From Mycobacterium ahvazicum (GTDB lineage: Bacteria > Actinomycetota > Actinomycetes > Mycobacteriales > Mycobacteriaceae), in the NCBI RefSeq assembly GCF_900176255.2, contig NZ_FXEG02000003.1, positions 1,178,001-1,242,000 of the forward strand: 64,000 nt of DNA, given 5' to 3'. Shown here one piece after another: positions 24,653 to 34,282 of the stretch. The first letter of the stretch is position 1; every line of letters begins with the position of its first letter. A program made the position numbers and the translations under genes. Below the pieces are notes generated by a model. That model saw only the letters and a program-made list of their open reading frames with translations, was not told the origin of the DNA and ran no database searches.

Positions 24653-27600
24653 GACGTCCCGTCGCGCGACGACGCCCACAGCTGCGACACGGCGGCCAGG
24701 TCGTCGGCCGACAGTCCGGACGCGGCCATCGGCTCGAAGCGGGCATCGGCCGGCGCATCGGCCTGGCCGGTGCCGGCCTCGCCTTCGCCCACAGCGTCCA
24801 GGGCGGCGGCCAACTGCGCCACGGTCGGATGCTCGAAAACCATGCGCGGGCTGACCGCCAGGCCGGCCGCGCGGGCCCGCGAGGACAGCTGAACCGACAG
24901 GATGCTGTCGCCGCCGAGGGCGAAGAAGTCGTCGGAGCGGCCGACCTCCGGCGTGGCGAGCAGTTCGGCGAATACCTTGGCCAGCGCCCGTTCGGTGTCG
25001 GTGCGCGACGGTTCGATCCGGCCGCCGGTGCTGACCGCCGGCTTCGGCAGCCCGGGCCGGTTCAGCTTGCCCGAGTCGGTCTTCGGCATCGCGTCCAGCA
25101 CGGTCAGCGACGAGGGCATCATGTAGCCGGGCAGCGTCATCGCGATCGCGGCGCGCACCGCGGCCGCGAAGCCGGCCTTCCCGGCATCGTCGACGATCGG
25201 CCGTTGCGGCACCACGTATCCGGCCAGCGAGAGACCTCCGTGCACCTCCCAGGTACGGGCCGCCGCCGCGGCGACGCCTTCGGCGGCCGCCAATGCGGAT
25301 TCGACCTCGGCCAGCTCGACCCGGAAACCGCGCACGTGAACCTGATGGTCGGCCCGGCCGGCGAACTCCAGCTGGCCGTCCTCGGTCCACCGGGCCAGGT
25401 CGCCGCTTCGGTACAGCCGCGAACCGGGTTCGGCCGCATAGGGATTGGCAATGAACCGCGTCGCGGTCAGCCCGGGCCGCTTCCAATAGCCACGGGCCAG
25501 CTGGTCACCGGCGTAATACAGTTCGCCGACCACACCGACCGGCACCGGGCGCAGGCCGTTGTCGAGGAGGTAGGCATCACTACCCGGGACCGGCTTGCCC
25601 ACCAGCGGATTCGGCGAATTGAGCGGCCCGCGCGACACCGCACCGGAGGTCTCGGTGGAGCCGATGTTGTTCAACAGCTGGATGCCCGTATTGCCCGCAC
25701 ACGCGGCCACCAGGCGCTGCAGCAGCGACGTGCTCACCGGCTCGCCACCGCACACCAGCCTCGACAGGGACCGCACCACATCGGGCCGGATGTCCACCAG
25801 CGCCCGGACCAGGCTGGGCACCGCGGTCACCTGCGCCACCGAGTGCCGATCCATCAGCGCCGCCAGTGCTTCGGCGTCCCGGTGCTCGGCGTCGTCGGCG
25901 AGAATCATCGTCGCCCCGGCCGCCAGGCCGGCCAGCATCTCCATGCCGCCCTCGAGGAAGGTGATCGAGGCCTGAGCCAACCGAATGTCGTTGGCGCAGG
26001 GCGGGTAATGCCGCAACTGCCAATCCAGCCGCGCCGACATCGATCGATGCGTGCCCACCGCACCCTTCGGCTTGCCGGTCGAGCCGGACGTGAACACCAA
26101 ATACATCGGGTCGTCAGGATGCGGCACCGGTAGGTCCAGACGAGCCGTGCCGTTCTCCACCACCGTGCGCACCTGCGGATCGTCCAGCGAAATGACCTCT
26201 ACCCCAGGCACTTCTGGCGTGCTGGCCACAGCCTCGGCCGTCGCCAGTACCACCGGCGGCACCACGTCGTCGAGCATGAATTGCTTGCGTGCCAACGGAT
26301 AGCCGGGATCGATCGGGAAGTATCCGGCACCGGCCTTCATGATGGCCACCAGCGCCACCACCATGTCGATGCCCCGCCGTGTCGAGAGCCCGACCAGCGA
26401 GCCCGGTGCCACGCCATGTTCGGCGAGCAGCGCCGCCAGGTTGTCCGAACGGCGGTGCAGCGCGGGATAATCGAGCTGCTCGCTGCCACAGCGCACCGCG
26501 ATCCGGTCGGACCCCCAATTGCGGCTGGGAGCGAGCAGCTCCGGAATGGTACGGGGCCGGTCGGGTGGCGGCGGGGCACCGCGGCTCCACTCGTCGAGGA
26601 TGCGGTGCTGCTCGTCGTCGTCGATCACCGCAACGTCGCGCAGGGTTTGGTCGACGTTCTCGGCGAACTCGGTGATGATCCGGGCCAGCCAGCCGGCCAG
26701 TCGCTCGATCGTCGACCGGCTGTACAGCTCGGTGCGGTAGATGACGTCGCAGTCGTATCCGGCGCCGTCACCACCGTCGGTGCCCAGGAAGTTGACGCTG
26801 AGGTCGGCGTGCGCCATGTCCAAGATCGGGTCCAGCGAGGTGCACACCGTGTCCCCGCCGTCACCGGTGGCGGGTCCCGACTCGATGACCCGGGTGGCCG
26901 GCAGGTGATCGCGCACGTGCACGACGACCTGGAACAGCGGGTTGCGCGACAGCGAGCGCACCGGGCTCACGCTGTCGACCACCCGGTCGAAGGGCAGATC
27001 CTGGTGGGCGTAGGCGGCCAGCGCCGTCTCGCGCGCCCGGGTCAGCGCCGCACGCAGCGTCGGGTTGCCGTCCAGGTCGTTGCGCAGCACCAGGATGTTG
27101 ACGAAAAAACCGATCAGCTGGTCTAATTCGGCCTCGGTACGCCCGGCGACCGGGGTGCCCAACGGAATGTCCACGCCGCCACCGGCCTTGTGCAGCACCA
27201 CGGCGACGGCCGTTTGCAGCAGCATGAATTCGGTGATGCCCAACTCGCGGCACACCTCGGCGAGCTTGGCGCGGGTGGCCGAGTCGATGCGGAAGGCGAC
27301 GGATTCACCCGCCCCGCTGGGCACCGGCTGGCGAGCGAAGTCCGGCCGCAACCCGGTGTCCTCGGGCATCCCGGCCAACTGGCGGGTCCAGTACTCGCGC
27401 TGCTCGGCGGCGATGGCGGACTCCTGGCCGCCGGAGTCACCCAGGAACGTGCTCTGCCATGCCGCGTAGTCGGCATACTGCACCGGAAGCGGTGCCCAGG
27501 ACGGAGCCTCCCCGGTCCGGCGGGCCCGGTACGCGGTGAGCACATCGGTGAACAGCACGCCCGCCGACCAGTGGTCGGAGGCGATGTGGTGGACCACGAA

Positions 27601-30600
27601 CGACATCACATATTCGTCCTGGATGCCGTTGCGCAGCAACGCAATCCGAATCGGCCGTTCGGCGTCGAGCTCGAAGCAGTGCTGGCGCTCTTGGTCCAGC
27701 TGTTTTTGCAGCCAGGCCTCGCTGTCCTGCTCGGCACCATCGAAGGACGCGCGGCGGATCGCCACATCACCGGCCGGATTGACCACTTGGTAAGGCACGC
27801 CGTCGATTTCGACGTAGCTGGTGCGCAGGATTTCGTGACGGGCGACGACGTCGCCGATAGCGGCGATCAGCGCCTCGATATCCCACGGACCGCTCAGTTT
27901 CGCGGCGAACGGAATGTTGTTGACCCAGCTGGGCCCGTCGATACGGTAGGCGAACCAGCTGCGCAGCTGCGACGCCGACAGCGGCAACGGTTCGTCGTGC
28001 GCGGTCGCGATCAGCTTGGGTCGGGTCTCGACGAGCTCGCCGGACCCGAGTTGGTCGACCCGCTCGGCCAGCCGGCCCACCGTCCCCAGCTCGAAGACAT
28101 CGCGGATACCGAGCTCCACACCGCAATCCGAGCGGATCGCGGTGACCAGTCTGGTGGCCACCAGCGAGTGGCCGCCCAAATCGAAGAACGAGTCGTCGAC
28201 ACCCACTCGGTCGTGGCCGAGCAGCGTGGCGAACAGCGCGGCGATGCGGCGTTCGGTGGGCGTCGTCGGGTCGCGATATTCGGCGGCGGCGGCGATCTCC
28301 GGTTGCGGCAGCGCGACGCGGTCGATCTTGCCGTGTGCGGTGATCGGGATCTCGTCGAGCACCAGGTAGCCGGCCGGCGTCATATAGTCCGGCAGAGCGG
28401 CGGCCACCCGGGCCCGGATACGTTCGACGTCAACGGATTCGGTGCCACAGTCCGGCGCCGGGGTCACATAGCCGACCAGGCTCTTGCCCAATCGGGGCAG
28501 ATCCACGGCGAGCACCACCGCTTGCCCGACGCTGGGGTCCACCGAGATGGCGGCGGCGATTTCACCGAGCTCGATGCGGAAGCCGCGGATCTTCACCTGC
28601 TCGTCCGCGCGGCCGACGAATTCGATGTCTCCGTCGGCGTTGCGGCGGGCCAGGTCACCGGAGCGGTACATCCGCCCGCCCGCAGTGTTCGGGTCGGCGA
28701 CGAAGCGTTCGGCCGTCAGTGCCGGCCTACGGTGATATCCGTGAGCGACATGTGTTCCGGCGATGTAGATTTCGCCGATCACGCCGACCGGGACCGGCTG
28801 CAGCGCATCATCGAGCAGATACACCTGCGTGTTGATCTTCGGCCGTCCGATCGGCACGATGCGGGTGCCTTGGGTGCCCTGCACGGGGTAGCTGGTGCAG
28901 TTGACGACCGTCTCGGTCGGTCCGTAGAAGTTGTACAGCAGCGCATCGAAGGTGGCATGGAACTTGTCGGCGATCTCGCCCGGCAGGGCCTCGCCGCCGA
29001 TCGGCACCCGCCGCAGGGTGCGCCATCGGTTGACGCCGGGCAGCGAGAGAAACAGCCCGAGCAGTGAAGGCACGAAGTGCATCGAGGTGATGCCTTCGCG
29101 GCGCAGCAGTTCGGTCAGGTAGCCGATGTCGCGCAACCCGTCGGGCCTCGGAATGACCAGCCGTGCGCCCATGATCAGCGTGCCGAAGATCTCGCCCATC
29201 GACACGTCGAAGCTGGGCGAGGCGACCTGCAACAGCGATTCCGTTGCGTCGACCTGGTATTCGTCGCCGAACCAGACGAAGTACTCGGCGATCGGCGCGT
29301 GTGGAACCGGAACACCCTTGGGCAGCCCGGTCGAGCCGGAGGTGTAGATCAGGTAGGCCGTGTTGTGCGGGCTCAGTGGCCGAATCAGCTCGGGCGCGCT
29401 CACCGGGTAGTTCGACAGACCGGTAACCGGTTCGCGCAGCACCAGTTTGGCGTCCGCATCACCAAGGATGAACGTGATGCGATCCTGCGGGTAGGTGGGA
29501 TCCACCGGCAGGTAGACCCCACCCGCTTTGAGGATGCCCAGCGCGGTGATGACGAGTTCGGGCGACTTGTCCAGCAGCAGCGCGACCCGGTCCTCGGTGC
29601 CGATCCCTTGGTCGATGAGCCAGTGCGCCACCCGGTTGGACTCTTCGTCGATCTCCCGGTAGCTGTAGTCGCGGCCCTCGTAGCCGACCGCGATGGCGTC
29701 GGGCGCCGAACTCGCGCGCCGACTGACCAACTCCGGCAACGTGGCCGCCGCAGTGGTGAACTCTTCGCCCGTCGACACTCGGCGCAGCCATTCGGCGTCT
29801 TCGCCGCTCATCAGCGCGCATGCCGACAGCGTCGCGTCGGGGTTGCTCAGCGCGCTGTCCAGCAGGACGACGTAGTGCCGCAACAGCTGTTCGACCAACG
29901 GGCGATCGAGCACCTCCACGAGGTATTCGGCCTCGATGAGCCCGCCGCCGTTGCCCGATCGCTGCAGCTCCACCATGAAACTCAGTGGCAGCTGGTTGAA
30001 GTGACCGCGCAACTCGGCGCGCGCGCACCGCACCCCCGGCGGGCAGAAGCCGGCGCCGTCGGCGTCTCGCTGTCCGAAGCTCACCCGGGTCATCCGGTCG
30101 GCGCCGTGGCGGCGATCGGGATTGGATTCGCGCACCAGCCAATCGAGGTCGGCGCGTGAATGTGCGAAGGCGCCCACCGCGCTGTCGCGCGTCTGGGCAA
30201 GCAGTTCGCGGAATGTCTGACGGGAGTGCGGTTGGAGCCGAATCACCACGGTGTTGCCGTAGTAGCCAATGGCATCCTCGGTCCCGACGCCGCGATTGAG
30301 CACCGGGACGGCGACCAGAAAATCGCTCGACTGCGTGTAGCGCTGGACCAGTGCCGCGAAGGCCGACATCAACACCATGTACGGGGTGGCGCCGGTTTGT
30401 CGGGCCAATTCCGCAACCCGATCGACCAGGTCGGCCGGCAACCGCGTCGTCGCGCGCTGCGCACGCCAGGTGCTGGGCACCACCGAACCGTTGGGCCCCG
30501 GAAGCTCAAGTGGCTCCGGCAGGTTCGTGATCAGGGGACGCCAGTAGTCCGCGTCCTGGTCATTTCTCGCGGCGTCGGCGAAGGCCGCCTCGACCGCGGG

Positions 30601-31227
30601 CGTCGGCACCGCCGGCGCGGCGGCGAATCCGTCCGGGTCGGTGTAGGCGTGCGTCAGATCGGCGAAGAACGGCGCCCATGACCCGTCGTCCCACGCGATG
30701 TGGTGGGCGGTGAACAGCAGCATCAGCTCGTCGGCCGACAAGCGCGCCACGGTGACCCGCAGCGGCGAATCCTTGGCCAGGTCGAAGGGACGGCAGAAGT
30801 CCCGCTGTGCCAGCACGTCCAGCCGCAACCGCCGCGACTGATCGGGCAGATCCGACAGATCGTGCTCGGCCCAATCCGGCCGAAGGTCTTCGCGGACCAC
30901 CGGATATGGAAAGCCGTCGGCGTCGGTCTCGTAGGTCGTGTGCAGCACTTGATGCCGCGCGGCCACGGCATTGATGGCGTCCCCCAGCCGCGCTACGTCG
31001 ACCGTGCCACTGACCCGGTACGAGACACAGACGTTGAGCAGCGCGCTGTCGGGGTCGACCGACTGTACGAACCACATCCGGTGCTGGCCACCGGACATGC
31101 GCGGCTCGTCGACGGTCGCCACCGGCGCCTCGGCATCGGGCCGGGTCAGGCCGCGCTCAGCGAGCTTGCGGCGCAACAACTCCAAGCGCTTTTCGTCGAG
31201 CCGGGCGCTGGCATTAATTTCAGTCAC
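24649..31227 (-). CDS. mbtE: Enlarged mycobactin NRPS MbtE (C-A-T-C-A-T)
   Basis: 2192 residues from a GTG; M. tuberculosis MbtE is about 1682. Two complete modules: C1 (about 40-470, HHIAWDDGS near 176), A1 (about 495-1000, LIYTSGSTGLPKGV near 630, NFYGPTETVV, GKID), T1 (LGGHSL, Ser near 1021), C2 (about 1090-1540, HHIASDHWS near 1215), A2 (about 1560-2060, LVFTSGSTGKPKGA near 1713, GKLNR) and T2 (LGGDSI, Ser near 2107). The Asp that opens core A4 in A1 (FDVSMGEIF) is Leu in A2 (FLEGGMEML), and core A5 of A2 reads NNIGSTETS. MbtE is known to load the first lysine. The extra length equals one adenylation domain. Starts 1 base after the mbtD stop. Confidence 0.93.
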   Translation of the reverse strand: MTEINASARLDEKRLELLRRKLAERGLTRPDAEAPVATVDEPRMSGGQHRMWFVQSVDPDSALLNVCVSYRVSGTVDVARLGDAINAVAARHQVLHTTYETDADGFPYPVVREDLRPDWAEHDLSDLPDQSRRLRLDVLAQRDFCRPFDLAKDSPLRVTVARLSADELMLLFTAHHIAWDDGSWAPFFADLTHAYTDPDGFAAAPAVPTPAVEAAFADAARNDQDADYWRPLITNLPEPLELPGPNGSVVPSTWRAQRATTRLPADLVDRVAELARQTGATPYMVLMSAFAALVQRYTQSSDFLVAVPVLNRGVGTEDAIGYYGNTVVIRLQPHSRQTFRELLAQTRDSAVGAFAHSRADLDWLVRESNPDRRHGADRMTRVSFGQRDADGAGFCPPGVRCARAELRGHFNQLPLSFMVELQRSGNGGGLIEAEYLVEVLDRPLVEQLLRHYVVLLDSALSNPDATLSACALMSGEDAEWLRRVSTGEEFTTAAATLPELVSRRASSAPDAIAVGYEGRDYSYREIDEESNRVAHWLIDQGIGTEDRVALLLDKSPELVITALGILKAGGVYLPVDPTYPQDRITFILGDADAKLVLREPVTGLSNYPVSAPELIRPLSPHNTAYLIYTSGSTGLPKGVPVPHAPIAEYFVWFGDEYQVDATESLLQVASPSFDVSMGEIFGTLIMGARLVIPRPDGLRDIGYLTELLRREGITSMHFVPSLLGLFLSLPGVNRWRTLRRVPIGGEALPGEIADKFHATFDALLYNFYGPTETVVNCTSYPVQGTQGTRIVPIGRPKINTQVYLLDDALQPVPVGVIGEIYIAGTHVAHGYHRRPALTAERFVADPNTAGGRMYRSGDLARRNADGDIEFVGRADEQVKIRGFRIELGEIAAAISVDPSVGQAVVLAVDLPRLGKSLVGYVTPAPDCGTESVDVERIRARVAAALPDYMTPAGYLVLDEIPITAHGKIDRVALPQPEIAAAAEYRDPTTPTERRIAALFATLLGHDRVGVDDSFFDLGGHSLVATRLVTAIRSDCGVELGIRDVFELGTVGRLAERVDQLGSGELVETRPKLIATAHDEPLPLSASQLRSWFAYRIDGPSWVNNIPFAAKLSGPWDIEALIAAIGDVVARHEILRTSYVEIDGVPYQVVNPAGDVAIRRASFDGAEQDSEAWLQKQLDQERQHCFELDAERPIRIALLRNGIQDEYVMSFVVHHIASDHWSAGVLFTDVLTAYRARRTGEAPSWAPLPVQYADYAAWQSTFLGDSGGQESAIAAEQREYWTRQLAGMPEDTGLRPDFARQPVPSGAGESVAFRIDSATRAKLAEVCRELGITEFMLLQTAVAVVLHKAGGGVDIPLGTPVAGRTEAELDQLIGFFVNILVLRNDLDGNPTLRAALTRARETALAAYAHQDLPFDRVVDSVSPVRSLSRNPLFQVVVHVRDHLPATRVIESGPATGDGGDTVCTSLDPILDMAHADLSVNFLGTDGGDGAGYDCDVIYRTELYSRSTIERLAGWLARIITEFAENVDQTLRDVAVIDDDEQHRILDEWSRGAPPPPDRPRTIPELLAPSRNWGSDRIAVRCGSEQLDYPALHRRSDNLAALLAEHGVAPGSLVGLSTRRGIDMVVALVAIMKAGAGYFPIDPGYPLARKQFMLDDVVPPVVLATAEAVASTPEVPGVEVISLDDPQVRTVVENGTARLDLPVPHPDDPMYLVFTSGSTGKPKGAVGTHRSMSARLDWQLRHYPPCANDIRLAQASITFLEGGMEMLAGLAAGATMILADDAEHRDAEALAALMDRHSVAQVTAVPSLVRALVDIRPDVVRSLSRLVCGGEPVSTSLLQRLVAACAGNTGIQLLNNIGSTETSGAVSRGPLNSPNPLVGKPVPGSDAYLLDNGLRPVPVGVVGELYYAGDQLARGYWKRPGLTATRFIANPYAAEPGSRLYRSGDLARWTEDGQLEFAGRADHQVHVRGFRVELAEVESALAAAEGVAAAAARTWEVHGGLSLAGYVVPQRPIVDDAGKAGFAAAVRAAIAMTLPGYMMPSSLTVLDAMPKTDSGKLNRPGLPKPAVSTGGRIEPSRTDTERALAKVFAELLATPEVGRSDDFFALGGDSILSVQLSSRARAAGLAVSPRMVFEHPTVAQLAAALDAVGEGEAGTGQADAPADARFEPMAASGLSADDLAAVSQLWASSRDGTS

Positions 31228-31228
31228 G

Positions 31229-34200
31229 CTAGGTGTCCAACCTTTCTAGCATCGCGAGCGTCGAATGGTGCGCCCCGATCGCAGCGGCGCCGCCACCCAA
31301 CGTCGGCGCAGCTTTGGGCCCGCCGGTCGAGCCGGCGCCCAACGCATCGATCAATTCGTGGACGGTGATGCCGCCGAGCATCCGGGCCACCGGAACCGAG
31401 TTCCCCACCGTCCGGCGCAGCCGCTTGCGCAGATCCAGCGCGAGCAGCGAATCCACACCCAGGTCGATCAGCGAGGCACTCGAGTCAATCGACGACGAAT
31501 CACCCAAGTGCAATGTCGCGGCCAGCTCGGCGCGCACCACGTCGGCGACCGGTTTGACAGCCGAGCCGTTGTCATGCTCAGAGCTCTCGCCGAGCGAGCC
31601 GCTGAACGGCATTGGCATTCCCTGGCTTTCGAAGAAGACCGCGAGCCGGTCGAAGTCCGCGTCGAAAATCAGTGGATCGCCGTCGTAACGGTACAGGCTG
31701 GCTTCGATCGCCAATTCGGGGTCCATGGCGATCAATCCCGAGCGTTCGGTGCGGGTGATCTCGTTGGCCGCCACCACACCGGCGGCCTGCCATAGTCCCC
31801 ATCGAATCGCCGTGCAGTCCCGGCCCCCGGCCCGCAACTGGGCGGCCAGCACGTCGAGCATCCGGTTGGACGCCGCATACGCCGCATGGTGGTAGCCGCC
31901 CCACACGCCAAACACCGACGAGCAGGCCAGAATCCGGCAGCCGGGCCTGCTCGGCCAAACCTCGGCCAGCAGCGCCAATCCGCGAACCTTCGCCTCACAT
32001 ACCTCGGCCACATCCGTGCCGGTGAGATCCTCGCGCACCACCGCTTTGGCGATGCCGGCGGTGTGTATCAGCAACGACGCACCAGCGCCGGCGTATTCGA
32101 GCGCGGCGGCGGACAGCGCGACACGGTCGGTGATGTCACAGCGCGGGGCCTGCACCACCGCGTCATGGTTGTCGGCGAGCCGTGCCAACGTGTCGGGGTC
32201 AACGCCGTTGCGGCTCAACAAGGTAACCGTGCGCGCCCCGTGTTCGATGCAGTACCGCGCGTACCGCAGGCCGATCGCTCCGCTGCCACCGGTGATCACC
32301 ACGTTGTCCAGGGCGGCGCCGTCCAATGGCCGGCTGATTGCCGAGTCTCGGCACTCCCGGAACGTCCGAGCATAGCGTCGGGGCGGTTCGGTCCCCCGCA
32401 CCGCGATCTCGGCCCCTTCGCCGATCAGCGCCTCGACGACCGCGAGCGCGGTTGCGGCGTCGACATCGCGGCTGGGCAGGTCCAGGTGCCCGAAGATCTG
32501 GTCCGGGAATTCGAACCCGACGCTGCGGTGCATCGCCGCCAGGGCGGCCTGTGCGGGCGAGACATTCGGATCCTCTCGCTCGACCTGCTCGGCACCGACG
32601 GTCAGCAACCACACGGCCCGGCAACGTGGGCCGGTGATCGCGGCGTAGTCGGGTAGGCCCGCGTCGGATCGTCCGGCGATCTGCTCGATCGCGGCGAGCG
32701 CATCCAGCCGGTCGAGTTCCGGGGCGATCACCACGACGATTTCGGCCTCGCCGAGCGGCACCGCCCGGCAGCCGTCGTGCGTGGCGACGGCGTCGATCAA
32801 TTGCCGCGTCAACGCGCCCGCAGCGGCCTCGCCGAAAAACCCGATGCTGCAACCGGTTGCACCCGTCGTCGACGTCACCTGCTGCCAATCCTCGACGGCA
32901 GCGGTCAGCGCGGGCACCGCGACCGGGTCGGTCAGCGGCTCCGGCGTCGCCCACAGGTGCACCGCCCGCATCGGCGCGTTCGGGAACCTCAGCAGCGGCG
33001 GCCGGATACCGCCCGGGATGGTTTTGGCCCACGGGCTGCCGGGGTCGGCGGTCGCGACGGCGGCGATGTTCGCCGAAAGGGCCTCGACGATGGGTTTGTC
33101 GCGATGCCCCGACCCGACGACCACCGCCGACTCCTCGTCGACGATATCGGCGAGCGGATAGAGCAGCGACGGGTGTGCGGACAGTTCCACGAATGTGTCG
33201 ACGCCCAGCTTCTGCGCATGTCGCACGGCCCGGTCGAATCGCACTGTGCCACAGAGGTTCTCGTACCAATACTCGGAGAAGTCGATGTCGTCGTCCACCT
33301 CGCTGCCGAACGTGGAGCCGACGAACCGCGCCTCGCCGCGCCGGAAGCCCGAATCGGGCATCGACTCGATCAACGGAGTCCGCAACGGCCGCAGTGCGCT
33401 GGTGTGACCCGGATAGTCCACGGACAGTTGATGATTGAAGATGCCGCGACGCCCCGCCAGTCGCACTGCCGCGGCCACCGCGTCGTGCTCACCGGAGACC
33501 ACGGTCGATGACGGGCCGTTGACCGCGGACACTTCCAGCCAGCCGGGCGCATCGGCCAGCACGGACTCCGCCTCTTCGAGGCCGACGCCCAGCACCGCCA
33601 TCGCGTACCGGCCGGTCAGCCGGTCGACGACGCTCGCGCGCGCGCCGACCAATCGGACCGCGTCCGGCAAGGTGATCGTCGCTGCCACATACGCCGCCGC
33701 CACCTCACCGAGACTGTGCCCGATGGTGACCTCCGCAACCACCCCGTGGTTTCGCCATACCGCGGCCAGGCTGACCGCGTGCGCGAACTGCGCGCCCTGG
33801 ATCTGCGTGCGCGACCAGTGCTGCTCCTGCTCCCCGAACAGGTAAGGCAGCGGCGAGGGCAACCCGGCCGCGACGAACGCCCGCCCGCACTCGTCCGCGG
33901 TCTCCCGATAGGCCGGCAGCACCCGGTAGGCGTCGGCTCCCATCGCCTGCCATTGGTTGCCCTGCCCCGGAAACACGAAAGCGATGCGCGGCGCCGAGCT
34001 CTTCGACGACCAGCTGGTCAGGGGGTGCTCGTCGTCGAGGGCCAGCGCCGACAAGCCGTCGACGAGCTCGGCCCGGTCGGCTGCCCGCACCACCGCGCGG
34101 TGACGTCGCAGCCGCCGCAGCCGCAACAGGGTCGACGCGACCGACGCCGCCAAATCCGGTGCGGCGTTGCCGCTGCGGTCCAGGTAGTCCAGGATCGCAG

Positions 34201-34282
34201 CGGCATCCCGGCGAATCAGCTCTTTGTCGTGCGAGGTGAGCAGCACCGGGACACGGCCGTCGGGCAACATGTGATCGAGCAC
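31229..34282 (-). CDS. mbtD: Mycobactin polyketide synthase MbtD (AT-KR-ACP)
   Basis: 1017 residues from the GTG at 34282, which shares one base with the mbtC stop and has AGAGGTGG 6 bases upstream; an ATG at 34270 is the alternative. M. tuberculosis MbtD is 1004. Domains: acyltransferase (about 90-400; GQGNQ, GHSLGEVAAAYVA with Ser near 190), ketoreductase (about 655-850; GGSGAIGLRYARY near 665, ACSSVFGVWGG and YAASN) and acyl carrier (LGVDSLLAL, Ser near 943). With MbtC it builds the beta-hydroxy acyl unit. All catalytic motifs appear intact, so the polyketide step seems functional even though mbtB upstream is destroyed. Confidence 0.94.
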   Translation of the reverse strand: MLDHMLPDGRVPVLLTSHDKELIRRDAAAILDYLDRSGNAAPDLAASVASTLLRLRRLRRHRAVVRAADRAELVDGLSALALDDEHPLTSWSSKSSAPRIAFVFPGQGNQWQAMGADAYRVLPAYRETADECGRAFVAAGLPSPLPYLFGEQEQHWSRTQIQGAQFAHAVSLAAVWRNHGVVAEVTIGHSLGEVAAAYVAATITLPDAVRLVGARASVVDRLTGRYAMAVLGVGLEEAESVLADAPGWLEVSAVNGPSSTVVSGEHDAVAAAVRLAGRRGIFNHQLSVDYPGHTSALRPLRTPLIESMPDSGFRRGEARFVGSTFGSEVDDDIDFSEYWYENLCGTVRFDRAVRHAQKLGVDTFVELSAHPSLLYPLADIVDEESAVVVGSGHRDKPIVEALSANIAAVATADPGSPWAKTIPGGIRPPLLRFPNAPMRAVHLWATPEPLTDPVAVPALTAAVEDWQQVTSTTGATGCSIGFFGEAAAGALTRQLIDAVATHDGCRAVPLGEAEIVVVIAPELDRLDALAAIEQIAGRSDAGLPDYAAITGPRCRAVWLLTVGAEQVEREDPNVSPAQAALAAMHRSVGFEFPDQIFGHLDLPSRDVDAATALAVVEALIGEGAEIAVRGTEPPRRYARTFRECRDSAISRPLDGAALDNVVITGGSGAIGLRYARYCIEHGARTVTLLSRNGVDPDTLARLADNHDAVVQAPRCDITDRVALSAAALEYAGAGASLLIHTAGIAKAVVREDLTGTDVAEVCEAKVRGLALLAEVWPSRPGCRILACSSVFGVWGGYHHAAYAASNRMLDVLAAQLRAGGRDCTAIRWGLWQAAGVVAANEITRTERSGLIAMDPELAIEASLYRYDGDPLIFDADFDRLAVFFESQGMPMPFSGSLGESSEHDNGSAVKPVADVVRAELAATLHLGDSSSIDSSASLIDLGVDSLLALDLRKRLRRTVGNSVPVARMLGGITVHELIDALGAGSTGGPKAAPTLGGGAAAIGAHHSTLAMLERLDT

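Noticed and set aside
24653..25486. Upstream extension of the mbtF frame
   Set aside because: It lies inside mbtE in another frame, has shadow composition, and MbtF homology starts at the ATG 24652.
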